Assembly (NCBI RefSeq): GCF_001640805.2
Contig: NC_066851.1
Coordinates: forward strand, 2,971,911-3,035,910
Direction: 5' to 3'
From: Lates calcarifer
Taxonomy: Eukaryota > Chordata > Actinopteri > Centropomidae
DNA: 64,000 nt
The notes below the pieces were generated by a model. That model worked only from the letters and a program-made list of their open reading frames with translations, was not told the DNA's origin and did not search any database. Positions within the stretch are counted from its first letter, which is position 1. Every line of letters begins with the position of its first letter. Positions 11,458 to 24,420 of the stretch are shown here, piece after piece. The position numbers and the translations under genes were made by a program.

Positions 11458-14400
11458 CAAAGTCAACAATGTTTTCTTTTTGCGATGACCACTATTGTTT
11501 CCTTGCCAAGTTCTAAACTTGACAAACAACAATAGCAGTGTCAGATCAGAAAGCAGTAATAGAAAACTTTTTTTGCACATCACAGGGAGCATTAACAGAA
11601 GTATTCCACACAGGATCACAAACAGCACATGTAATTTATGAGAGCGAAGACAAGTGACCTTTAGTTTCGCTTCATTTGGCGAAAATCATTACAATGTTGT
11701 GGTTTGTATGATCTTCTGTGGTAAAGATCATGCATCTCCATTGTGAACAGCTGTGAATCTTACAGCATCCAGATAGAAGATAAATGGAGAAAGGGATATG
11801 AAGGAATAAAAAAATCAAAGGGAACATAACAAGAGTAAATCCTCTCTGCACTGAAAAGACTGTAGGGGAGGCTGGTTGGTGGAGGATGCACAAGGGGTTG
11901 AGGGGAGGGAGTAGGTGAAGATGGTGGTGGTAATGGGGGGTGAGAAGGATAACCATCAGTAATTTCAGCAGGCTGGCAGATTTCCATTTGTTTGGGGGCT
12001 TGACCAATGGTGCATTGGGATGTCTGCACCAAATGGTGGTGTGGAACTGAAACACAGAGAAGGGGGATGGAGCCACTGAGGCATTTCCTATGAAGAAAAA
12101 GAAAAAGGTGCTGCCATTTTGATGGCATCCAGAGAGTGGACACTGAGTACTCTCTCTCACCCTCTCTCTCTCTCTTTCTCTCTCTCACACACACACAAAC
12201 ACACCGGCAATCAGTGTCCACTGATACTGATTGTCAGTGGTTAAGGGGTCTCTGAGAGGGACCCTGTTCTGCTCAGCAGCCTCTTCAGCAAAAATATTAT
12301 CATGTCATTCAGTATAGATAATCCAAAATGGAAAACATATAAGAATAATTCAAAATATGGATTAACACAATTCAGGGATACTAGGTTTTAGATCAGCTAG
12401 TTCTAATAGCTGTTAATGAGGTTTGGATGTCATTATCAAATTCATAAGGTCACAGAAAAGCCCCAGAAAAGACCTATGCTTGTTGAAGTGCAATAAAAAG
12501 ATTCCACTACTCAAAACCAACAACCACTATGGCAGCACATGCAGTTTTGGCATGTGTTGTGCATGACGATTATGAAATTAAAGGTACAGGGTCATTCCAT
12601 GCCAACTCACCTGGAATTCAGGTGAAAACTTCCGTTTAATTCGTGGGACCTTGCAAAATCCAATGGCTCTACTCCAAAAACATTTTTAGTTAAGAATTTT
12701 TGCCATTTAGCCCTTTCATAATATTTACAATTCTTTTATATTCTACGCCCACCAACTGCTTATTTTTCATTTGATTAAGATTAAATTAATACTGAACATT
12801 GAAGAGACCCTAAGGACAATTTGCAACTTCATGTAAATAGTTGTTGCTGGAATAAATTATTGCAAAATGAATTGAGACATACCCAGAGTTAAGTAAACAA
12901 CTGAAATCATAATGAATTCATCATTAAGTAGTTTGACATGATTGTGGCATCACAGAAGCTGCTCTACTGGAAAAAGCCTTAAAGACAGTGTAGAAGAAAA
13001 TAAGCGTTTGCCATACTAGCTCTATTTTACATTGATGTGAAATTAAACCTATGGTTACATTGTGAGGAGAGCTCAGTTGTGAGGAGTCACACCCTCAATA
13101 TGACATGAAATCAACTTGTTCCGCAAACTCAGTCACTCTCCCCCTTTAGTTTTTGTCATTACAATAAGAAATCAAAATAACACTAGCCTCTTTTACACAG
13201 GGATCGTGCAATACTGGCATTAAGAATTCCCTTTAATAAGCTGGCTTTGGTTGTTTACACAGAACCTCATGAAGGCAGCTTCATGCTGACCTGGTGTTTG
13301 GTTTTAAACAGTAAGCCAGCTTCTTACCAATCAAAATTGGTAAGAAATGAAAACTAGTTTCTTTTTTTGGTTTTCTTTTCTTCCTCTAATGCTGGTCTTT
13401 AAAATATTGTATGTATAGTTTTTCTAAATTTCCACAGTCTAAGGATATGGTAAATACTAATTTTGTTGTGCATATGTGACAAATGCATTTTTGAATATCA
13501 AGTTAAAATGAGTGTAAACCTCTACATAGGCCTTAGCCTCAGCCAGTCTCTCCTCACTGGCAGTGGGTGTGTGAATGTGTGACAGGATGTGTGAGTGTAT
13601 GCATATGCACGAGGCATCCATGTGTACATTCACATGTGCGCATCTTCCCACGTACGCAGAAGCAAAGGACGACCCCATCCACTCTTACAGACACACACAC
13701 ACACACACCCATGACTCTCTGAAGCATGACAACAAGGTTGACTTAGTCCCTTGGGGCTTTTCATTTACTGCCCAACATAATGCCTCATCCCCAAACCCCC
13801 AACACACATACACACCTACACACATCCTTATTGGCTATTATCTGGGCTGTCGGAGCCAGTGTTGATACCTAATGAAGGGCTATGGTTGCCATTTCTCAGC
13901 TGACGGTCACCATGGATACTGAACAGAGGAGGAGGAGGAAACTGGATGGGGAGGGAGGGGGGGGGGGGGGGGGGGCTGGATGGAGAGAATAAGATGAGGA
14001 AGAGAAGTGCTTGAATGTAAAATCAGATTTAATGTATTTGCTTTTTTCTGTTTATTCAAGAACACAGATAAACCACTCTCCATAAGTGACAACATGTAAA
14101 TAAAGACTGGAGATAATGACAGAGGATTATTGTTAAAGACAGTAAAGACAACTGTGTGAGAACTAAAATCATGGCCATCATTTCTGTCTGTAAGTAGCTG
14201 AGATCAAGAACAACAAAAATAAGAGCCAGATTGTTTGTAAAAGAAACTAAGATAATTGTTGCAATCCACACAGTTAGCCCCCTACCACACCAAACTACAG
14301 GTTAAAAAATGAACTACTAGTCTTGGTTAAATATTGAAAAGTCAATTCTGGCTTGAAGACATGTTGACTTTTCCAGTATTCAACCAAAACCACCATCTTT

Positions 14401-15394
14401 CCCTTAACCTTAACAAAGAGCTTTCAGTTGCCTAAGAAAAACCACTGTACCTATGATGCCAGGAGTAGATGGTGTTGAAAATCTAATGAAATATATTGAC
14501 AGTTTTAAGAAATGTTCACAGTAAAGGAGTATAATTTTGAGGTAATCTTCTTCCTTTATTGCGATCTTCACTGTAATTATTGATCATTGACTGAGCATGG
14601 GTTATTTGTATCCAATAACTAGAGAAACTAGGTTCCACAAGAGCTCTTCTCCCACTGAGAGTCACCATTTCTTTCTCATTTGTAATCAGGCTCATCTGAT
14701 GGACGGTTTGTCCTTTACCCAAAAGACATAATTGTATTTTGAGAGAGACAAATGACACAAGGGCCAGATTAGTCACAACTCTAAACTCATTTCTAAAGGA
14801 CAGTCATAAGGTGGTGGGCAACAATTCCACACAGGCAGGAGTGTACATCTCCAACAATGAGATGTGGCAGGGCTAATACTGCATGCACGCTGTGGCCTAA
14901 TGAGAAGATGCTCAGGTCAGGATGATGAGACACCTGTCAGCCTTCACAGAAAACTGCAGTCTCACCTGAGCACTGACAGATTCTGTGAGAGTACGTGTGT
15001 GTACGTGTGTGTGTGTGTGTGTGTGTGTGTGATCTGTCTGTCTGTTTTGGGGTTCTTGATTAATGTGACAGGGTTTTAAATAAAGCTACAATGTGTAATT
15101 ATTCAGAATATTTAGCAGTAACATATGAATTAAAGTGATTAAGAATATAAAAATAACACGGGACATCAAACATACTGAAACTAAGAGTTCACACTGATTT
15201 CTTAAATTTGTTTTTGTGGACCATATTTCATCATCTTACATATATTGAAAGCAAGACTCCCACACCAACACATCCCTTGTGTGTGTGTGTGTGTGTTAAC
15301 ACAGTATCATTTTCAGTCTGAACAGTAGCTTAGTTGTAGTTTGTATTTCTGCTGCGAGGCAAATTTACTGATTTATAATTGATTATTCTTCAAT
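11458..15394 (-). other. nrxn3 intron with microsatellites
   Basis: No exon recognised. A mixed (CT)n(AC)n tract lies at 12149-12204 and an (AC)n at about 13690-13708. A run of 19 G bases lies at 13957-13975, and (GT)n tracts at about 14995-15030 and 15279-15296. Frames at 11672-12221 on the minus strand come from pyrimidine-rich sequence and have no domain. At 13190-13320 a segment with ttacacag, ggcatTAAG and gtttacacagaacc loosely resembles the repeat at 16.9-17.1 kb. Confidence 0.5.
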
Positions 15395-15399
15395 TCAAA

Positions 15400-15510
15400 T
15401 CATGTTATTGTTCTGCAACATATTTTTGGGGATTGTCCAGTGGTAGATTCTTTTTGGTCAAATATCTTATCTGTTCTCCAACATTTACCAAGGACCAACA
15501 CCTCCTCACA
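15400..15510 (+). mobile_element. possible L1-type LINE C-terminal fragment
   Basis: One frame reads HIFGDCPVVDSFWSNILSVL, close to the His/Cys-rich HxxWxCPVVxxFW motif near the C-terminus of L1-clade ORF2 proteins. Only about 35 codons are recognisable and there is no adjoining reverse transcriptase, so this would be a short remnant. A chance resemblance cannot be excluded. Confidence 0.35.
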
Positions 15511-16900
15511 CTTGAAAAACAATGTCATAATTACACCTGATAACCTTAGATTTTTTTAAGAGCTCAGATACAGTATAAGTGACTTCATTATTAATGTTGA
15601 AGTTCCTGTAAAGTCAAACAAACAACTCAAATGGATATAGTCTTATATTGTCACCCAAAGGTGAGAATGAACCTCTGGCAACAATACAGCTGCACTCCAC
15701 TGTAAACATTTGTCTTCTTACAACCTTGTTTATCTACACACACATGTCAGTGTGAAGCTGACAGGGGCAGAGGAGTATGATCAGCTGAGGAAAATAGTAA
15801 GTGATTTTGAATTGCAGAGTGAAGCACATCACACACACACACACCCGCAAGCTGTGCACACACAATAGGTCTCAGCAGGCCTTCCTGAGGCTAAGTGGCG
15901 TTAACCTCTTTTTCTCATGGGACCCAGACAAAAGCCCCTGAACGCTAATAATCACCACTCTATCTTCCCCCTCCCCCTCCCCCACAGCGCACCAAATCCA
16001 GCCCTCATGTCTGGCCCCTCAGCATCATATGGGGAAATGTTTTCACCAAACACAAAACAATTTTGTTCATTTTTGTGAATGGAGAATTACTTATGAAATT
16101 AAGTGGTGAGAAAATTATGTGAAAACAGTTTTCCTCCACCAATGGTGAAATATGGTTGGATTAAGGTCTCCATTAAAGTTATAGCTCAGGAATTTAAACA
16201 GAATTAATCTGAAATTATGTTTGAGATAAATAATTAATTGGCATTTAGTAAAAATCTTAATTCAAAACTCCTGTGTGAAAGACAAAGATACAGGAGAGAC
16301 CTATGCAGATACACAGTAAATAAAGAAGGGCATTCAAAAAGGCTTTGGAATGTTAGTGACTTGGGACTGTGTATCATAGAAAGCCAGAGGTGGATGCCAG
16401 CGTCAGTGGTGCTCATGCTGTAGCTGTAGCTGGTGCTGCGTTGTTGCAGGAGGATGAGCAGGGCACTGATCACACAATTCGTTAACAAAAATTCAGTAAG
16501 CATCAACTGAACTACAGCACTGTTGAGAAAGAAGCCCTTTCCCTTCTGCTCGCTCTGCAGCACTTTGAAGTTTTTCTTGGCTCAATTTTGTTGTGCCTGG
16601 CCAACAATGGCCAACTAACCAGAGACTCATGAGGTAGTTGTTCCTTGTGCTGGATTCTAATTTGGAGACTCATCACAAGAAAGGGACAGAAAATTTGTAA
16701 GCTGATACACTCTCTTGTGTTCCTTCCTGCTCTGATTTATTAAACATATTAGGGGACGTGTTTGACTTTCAGGAAAGGGGGTGTTATAGCCCAGGCTGCA
16801 TTTCCTACCCTGTATCCAGTTTTCTCACATGTTTTGTGTGGCTGTGTTAGTGTGTGAGTGTGTGTTTTTCCCCTGCAAGAATCTTGGAGTGTCAATTTTA
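15511..16900 (-). other. nrxn3 intron, no recognised element
   Basis: Holds a short (AC)n near 15831-15844, a C-rich patch at 15967-15984 and a gtagctgtagctggtgctg triplet-like patch near 16421-16440. The short frames on both strands at 16234-16563 overlap one another and have no recognisable domain. Confidence 0.5.
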
Positions 16901-17700
16901 AACATAGATTCAGCTATACTGCCATTAAGAAGACACCTCATTATGCCAGGTTTGCTTGTTTACACTGAACCAAACAAAGTCGGCATAATGCTGCCCCTGT
17001 GTGTGATTTTAGATACTGTGCCGGCATTCCTGGAATCAGAGGTGTGATGTGTAACGCAACAGCGTCGGCGACTGTCCCTCTCTCTTTTACAAAGACAGTC
17101 GATTCAGCTGGATCTGTGGGTTCAGTCAGAGGAGCGTCTGATGTTAACTGGTCTCGACATTACATCATGCCTTCTAAACTGCATGGATTTCCAGCTGTCT
17201 GGGGGGGACCTGGGCACCTCCAATCTGTCTCAACCTCCAAACCCTTTTGTAGTTCCTCTGTGTGGTCACTGGTAGATCATGTTAGGCCTATAGTAACCTG
17301 GTTATATCTGTATAAGTCTAGAGACATACAACAGAGACCAAGAAAATGAAAATAAATATTATTCAAAAGTGCAGACTTATACTGAGACTGAGACTATTAA
17401 AATATAAAACCAATCAGCTCCCTGTCCTTCTTTGCAGCATCATATGAAGTCATGCTTTAGCCTCCCTGGGGGTGATTTTAGATAGCATGCCGGTACGGCA
17501 GACTCAGAGGTGACGTGATGTGACATGATGTGTAACACAACAGCGCTTGTGACTGTCCCAGGATGCCAGCTCTGCCTTTTACACAGGCGTGGATTCGACT
17601 CTGTGATTGCAACTGTGACAATGCGCCACCCACCCCCCCCCCACTTCTTTGTTTGTGACTTTTATACAGAACAGCAAGGCTGTATAAAAGGGGCATGTTA
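16900..17700. repeat. two related copies of a dispersed repeat in tandem orientation
   Basis: Two similar units lie about 480 bp apart in the same orientation. The first, around 16990-17120, has gattttagatactgtgccgg, then gatgtgtaacgcaacagcg and cgactgtccctctctctttt. The second, around 17471-17600, has gattttagatagcatgccgg, then gatgtgtaacacaacagcg and tgactgtccc. Both continue into ttttacAxAg...tcgattc/gattcga. The pattern resembles a fish DNA-transposon-derived repeat; the class was not determined. Confidence 0.55.
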
Positions 17701-18629
17701 CTGAAAGGGGACTCAACATAGTTTCACTGACCACACGTTTAAGACAATAATCTGTGCTGTGGCTCAATCTCTTTTTATCATTACAAGGAGATACTCACAT
17801 TGTATATAGGTGGTAGTGCGTGTAAAAATATACTGGATGATATATGAAGCCCGCTGTGTGTGTATCTCTGTGTGTGTGTGTGTAGAACGGTACTGAACAG
17901 TTGGGGGTGGGGGCGGTATTGAAGTTGGGGTCACTGGTGTGTAACGGCACACATGCTTTGCTTTGACTGCAGATGAAAATTAGCTTAAATCCAACACTAG
18001 TACAACACATCAAATGGCAACATTTATGTTTAATATTGTACATTATACCTCAAACTAAAATGTAAATCTCCATAATACAGTATGTGTCATTGAAGCTTAA
18101 TGTGATTATTAAAATGACAAGCCTTATATTATCTTTAAATCTTTACATAATTGTAATTAAAACACTGAGCCCCGCAGTTTGATTGTAAAGCTATCCCGCA
18201 TTAATAAAGATGAAAGTGAAAAAAAAAGTGGGGAGACAGAGAAAAGGAAATAATGTGAAGGGGCACAAGGGGGGAGGAGGCAGAGGGGTGGGGGGAGGTG
18301 ATAGAGTAGGGTCTGGAGAGAAAGAGATAACGGCTCTCTCTCTTTTTGACTTGTCATGTGAGTGGTGTGTCACAGTGAGCAACTGGCCGACAGAGATAAG
18401 GCCAGGGCCCACCACAGTAATCTACTCTACAAACACACACACACATACACTCAAATCCACAAAAACACACCATATCAATGATCAAATTTACTCAGGCGAG
18501 GTATTCATCAAAACCTGTACGCTCGGTAAACCTCCACTATTAACCCAACAAAGCACCATTTGAGAAAATGAGCTCTGTACCTGTATGTGTGTGGCCATAT
18601 ATGGGTTTGGATGAAAGTTGCTGCAGGTA
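17701..18629 (-). other. nrxn3 intron, low-complexity patches
   Basis: Contains a GT-rich patch at 17857-17884, a purine-rich stretch at 18210-18330 and an AC-rich patch at 18431-18450. Short frames here reflect these biased stretches. No exon recognised. Confidence 0.5.
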
Positions 18630-18897
18630 AATAGTAAATGAACTACAATTGGAGACTGATTTTATACAATTTACATTTTGCGTCTCGTAATTTTCCATTT
18701 ATATACACACTCTGACATTGATGGCAGTAGGACTGCCATGCAGGATGCTGACTATACATCAAGAGCAATTTCCGGTTCAGGGTTTTGAACCTCAAGGATA
18801 CTTAGATATGTAGACAGGAGGAGCCAGGGAATGAACCACTGATCCCTACAATTGATGGACAACCTCCTCTACCTCCTGAACCACAGCCTCCTTGCAG
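18630..18897 (+). repeat. fish short interspersed repeat, 'agtaaatg...gagccagggaatgaacc' family
   Basis: The copy starts near agtaaatgaactacaattgg and ends with gaggagccagggaatgaacc, then ctcctctacctcctgaacca and cagcctcc. The same word order occurs at 23566-23829, so this is a second, more diverged copy of the same short interspersed family. It carries no coding capacity. Confidence 0.65.
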
Positions 18898-20066
18898 GTA
18901 GCTGCATTAGGAGGAAAAGACACGGGGACCATACGGACTATAGACTGATGGTACATAGTCAGTTACAAAAATAATGTACTTTTTGCCACACCAGTAGCAG
19001 GACTTGTGAATAGTGATGTCAACCTATTTTTGACTTCATGCTTGTTTCAGAGAAAGAATTGTTTTGGGATATCCAAACATCCATATTTTCAAAGTCATGC
19101 AAGAGTCTGCTCTGGGTGCTGACTCCACCTAAAATCGTGTATTCATAATTCATAGAAATATGTTGTGACATGTCCCAACAACAATGATAACAATAGCTGG
19201 CAAATTAACAACACATATGACACTATTTAAAGCTCAAAGGTACCATATTTATTTGAAAGCATCTATTTTTTGAACACACACACAGCTACATCTCTGACTG
19301 TGTATTGTGTCCATCAGACTGTCAAGGCAGACGGACTTTGGGGAACAGGAACAAGGTAACGAACACTGTGTCAGGCTGAGCTGCTATTTGTATGATGGCA
19401 ATAACAGACACCAGGATGAACTAAACTAGACTACAGTAAAGCTGAATAGATTAGATCTAAATAGAGTGCTGTGTGGCCCCTACTGGGGAGTAGTGACAGT
19501 AATGATCAGACTAGGATCAATGGACTTCCTTAAAATGACTGAGGACACTGCCACTGTCCTACATATGGGAACGCCCTCTCAAACACACATGCAGACACAC
19601 ACACAGACACACACAGACACACACACACACACACACACACAGTGCTTCATCAGGCCTATAATTGCATCGGCCTAAAAGGGGGGTTGGGGGAGAGGGATAG
19701 AGCACTGATTACAGATTGTTCTCTGCAATTGGGCTAATTTGGCTCCTTGGACCATGTGCTTCAATCAACCTTAGCAACCCAACATACCCTACAACACACA
19801 CACACACATACTCTGTCCCCAACTGTGTACACAGGAAGATAATAGAAGCACAACCTCAACATAGACAATGGACACCATGAGTAGTCCTAGATCCCCTTTG
19901 CCAAGATACAAGATTCAAATATCAATTTAATTATCACTCTGCAACACAAACCTGTATGATGAAACTACAGACATAATGCTACTGACAAAAACAAGTGATA
20001 TAAATTGATGAATAAACAGTGAAGTCATAAAAATAAAACTATTTCCATGGTGGAGTGTGGACACTA

Positions 20067-20110
<44 letters not shown>

Positions 20111-21129
20111 GCACAGTCATCTCCCACAGCATCATGACACGTAGATAATGTCTGGACAGTGTCGGCCCCTGCCATTGCTCCCTGACTGCAGGCCTCAACA
20201 CTAGATGAATCCACTGATACAGTCCACAGAGGTCCCACTGAAGACAGAATAATGTGAGCACAGTGAAATGGGAATGTGTTGTGATGACAGTGACTGACAC
20301 TGCATGTCTGTCATACACAGCAGAAAAGTTGAAATGAAGAATACTGTATATAGACCTGAGTTTGAATCTTTGTAAGTTCAGCAAACATAAAAAATAAATA
20401 ATAAATTAAAACAAAAGATGCTAATTAAATGCTATTCTCAAGAAGGAACAGATGAATACTAAAGACGGTAATTAAATTTAAAGGACAGAAAAGAGTCAGA
20501 ACAAAACAAAGAACAGGACAAAATAAAATGTATAGAGTGACATAGCAAGAAAACTGTCTGCCAGTGTTTTTACTCATATAACCTACCAAGCATGTAGAAT
20601 TCTGACAAATAAGATGTGGTCAAATTTTGTAACTCCTTGCCTTATTAAGGTTTCCACTACTCCACTGTCAAGTCTTTCCAACAAACACCATGAGTTTATG
20701 TACCTGAATGCACAGACAGAAAATAAATTGCCAGTGAAAATACCAACAGCAGAATAATTGTTTTGCTTTCAGCCGTGCTTTGTGATTAAGGTTGATCAGT
20801 TGAACAGTTGGATTTTAACATTAAAATTTACATGGTTTACATTTTGGTTTACATAAAGAGTGCTGTCACTAATGGTTGTAAACTGTAACTGTTACAGCAC
20901 AACAAAGCTAGCTTTTCAATGCAAAAAAAAAAAAATCACTGCTTTTCCAATCCATTTTTGTGTTCTTTGGAAGTTAAGTATACCTCTTATTGTATTCATG
21001 AATTCCTTTTGTACAAAAAAAATTTGCATAATTTAATGACAAAAACCATGTTTTTTTTTTTTGTTTGTTTTTTTGAGAGTGTGCATCAATGATCAACTTC
21101 CTGACTATGTTATAGGCCTGACATTCATA
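18898..21129 (-). other. nrxn3 intron with long AC microsatellites
   Basis: Contains an imperfect (AC)n with interspersed acag units at 19593-19641, a short (AC)n at 19794-19808 and a pure (AC)n at 20069-20107, plus a T-rich run at 21050-21074. Frames at 19927-20384 read through the AC tract as Val-Cys repeats and are not genes. Confidence 0.55.
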
Positions 21130-21337
21130 CATCCATCCATTATCTATAACGCTTATGCTTAACGGTCATGGGTGGGTTGAAGCCAATCCCAGCTGTGTTT
21201 AGACTGTGGGAGGAAACCAGAGGACCTGAAGAGAAGCCACGCAGGCACAGGGAGAACATACAAACTCCACACAGAGTGGGTGAAATGGGGTTCAACCCTC
21301 TTGCTGTGAGGTGATACTGTACCACTGTACCGCCCTG
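21130..21337 (+). repeat. fish dispersed repeat, CATCCATCCATTATCTAT family, internally deleted copy
   Basis: Begins with catccatccattatctata and continues with agccaatcccagctg, then jumps to actgtgggaggaaacc, gggagaacatacaaactcca and a final accactgtaccgcc. The same order of words is seen in longer copies at 33247-33560 and 62611-62870, so the middle of this one (the cacagg/caattta part) has been lost. Confidence 0.75.
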
Positions 21338-21502
21338 TATGCCTGACAGTTATTCCAAATGCCAAAATCCTTCAAATGTCATTTTGAACATGGTACAATA
21401 GTTGGCTTTGCTCTGGGCTCTAAATGTGGCTATGTTTCACCTCTAGCCACACTTTGTGTAGGCAGAGATGGTTTCTTTTCATGTGATAATAAAGGATATA
21501 TA

Positions 21503-23094
<1,592 letters not shown>

Positions 23095-24420
23095 TATGTA
23101 CCACAGTCCATTAAAGTAGCTATAATTGATCCTCTTTCTTCCAGGTGTTTTAGCCAACTGTAGACCTATAGATAACCTTCCCTTTCACTCCAAGATCCTT
23201 GAGAAAGCAGCTGTCAATCAGTTCTGCAACTTTCATAACAATAGTTTATCTGAGGATTTTCAGTCAGGACTTAAAGTGCATCATGTCATGGAGACAGCAC
23301 TGGTGAAAGTTGAAAATGACCTTATAATTGCACTGGACAAAGGAATCGTCTTAGTGCTGCTTTTGAGCTCTGAGCCGGATTTCAGTTTGTATCTTCCAAT
23401 CAAGTTTCACAAGGTTCTGTGCTTGGATCAGTTCCTTTCACATATGTTTCCTTTGGGCAAAATTATTAGGAAAAACTCCATAAACACACATAGTTATGCA
23501 GATGATACCAAGGAAATCTATTAAGAAAGCCAGATGAAACCAAGTTAAATACATTTCAAGCATGCATACAGAATAGTAAATGGACTGCAATTATATTACA
23601 CTACAGCAGACATTCACCCATTCACACACACATTCATACAGTGCTTGTTCTACATATAAAGCGGTCTAACACACATGACCATTCACACACTGATGCTTCA
23701 ATTGGAGGCAATTTGGAGTTCAATATCGTGCCCAAGGATACTTCAGCATGCAGACTAGGAGCCAGGGATCGAACCACTGACACTCTAATTAGTGGGTAAC
23801 CAGATCTACCTCCTGAGCCACAGCCGCCCCATGCTTAAAGATCTGGATGACCTGCAATTTTCTGCTATTAAACAAAACTGAAGTTATTGTACTTGGCATC
23901 ACATATCTCAGAAACATGTTACCTAATAATATAGTTAGTCTAGATGGCATTTCACTTGCCTTGGCCCTGGTAAAGTGAGTAAACCCAACTTCAAGGACTG
24001 CCTTTTTTCACCTACTGCTGCTCCAACAAGTCTGCAAAGACACTCCAGCTGATACACAATGTTGCTGCACTTGTACTGACAGGACTAGGAAAAGAGATCA
24101 CACAGTGTTTCTCCCACATTAGCCTCTTTGCAGTAGCTCCCTCTAAAATCCAGAGTAGAATCCTTCTCCGGACCTACAAAGCCCATAAAGGTCAGGTACC
24201 ATCACATACTATTGTTTACATATTAGAGAATTCATAGTGCCCTATTACCCCACTAGAACTCAGCACTTTCAGAATGCATGTGTACTTGTGGTTCCTACAG
24301 TCTCCAAAAGTAGAATGGGAAGCAGAGCTCTCAGCTGTCATGCTTCCAGAATCTTTAAGAGGAGTCTTAAAACCCTTCCTTTTTGATAAAGCTTCGAGTT
24401 AGGGCTGTCTGTCACTTTCT
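23095..24420 (+). mobile_element. L2/Rex1-like LINE remnant (reverse transcriptase to C-terminus)
   Basis: The longest frame (23126-23524) contains NCRPIDNLPFHSKILEKA, then EDFQSGLKVHHVMETALVKV and, after an internal deletion, MFPLGKIIRK and SYADDT, the reverse-transcriptase signature with the YxDD catalytic motif. Beyond a nested repeat (23566-23829) the frame-broken sequence still reads DLDDLQFSAI, a TLQLIHNVAA-like stretch (about 24045) and the terminal LKPFLFDKA (about 24370-24392). The order of motifs is that of a jockey-superfamily non-LTR retrotransposon, L2/Rex1 type in fish. Many stops, frameshifts and a deletion of the middle RT motifs show it is dead. The 5' half and endonuclease are absent. 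Confidence 0.8.
23566..23829 (+). repeat. short interspersed repeat nested in the LINE remnant
   Basis: This 264-bp insert interrupts the LINE between its YADDT region and the following DLDDLQFSAI part. It is flanked by the 5-base direct repeat catgc at 23561-23565 and 23830-23834, a plausible target-site duplication. Its sequence has tagtaaatggactgcaat, acattcacccattcacacac, gtgcccaaggatacttc, gagccagggatcgaaccact and ctcctgagccacagccgcc, a word order well known from a common fish repeat and shared with 18630-18897. Confidence 0.8.

Noticed and set aside
11672..12221. Overlapping 162- and 153-residue minus-strand frames
   Set aside because: Pyrimidine-rich, low-complexity translation with no recognised domain; two frames compete over the same bases.
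19927..20384. Two overlapping 103-106-residue minus-strand frames with Val-Cys repeats
   Set aside because: They cross an (AC)n tract in different frames; artefact of the repeat.
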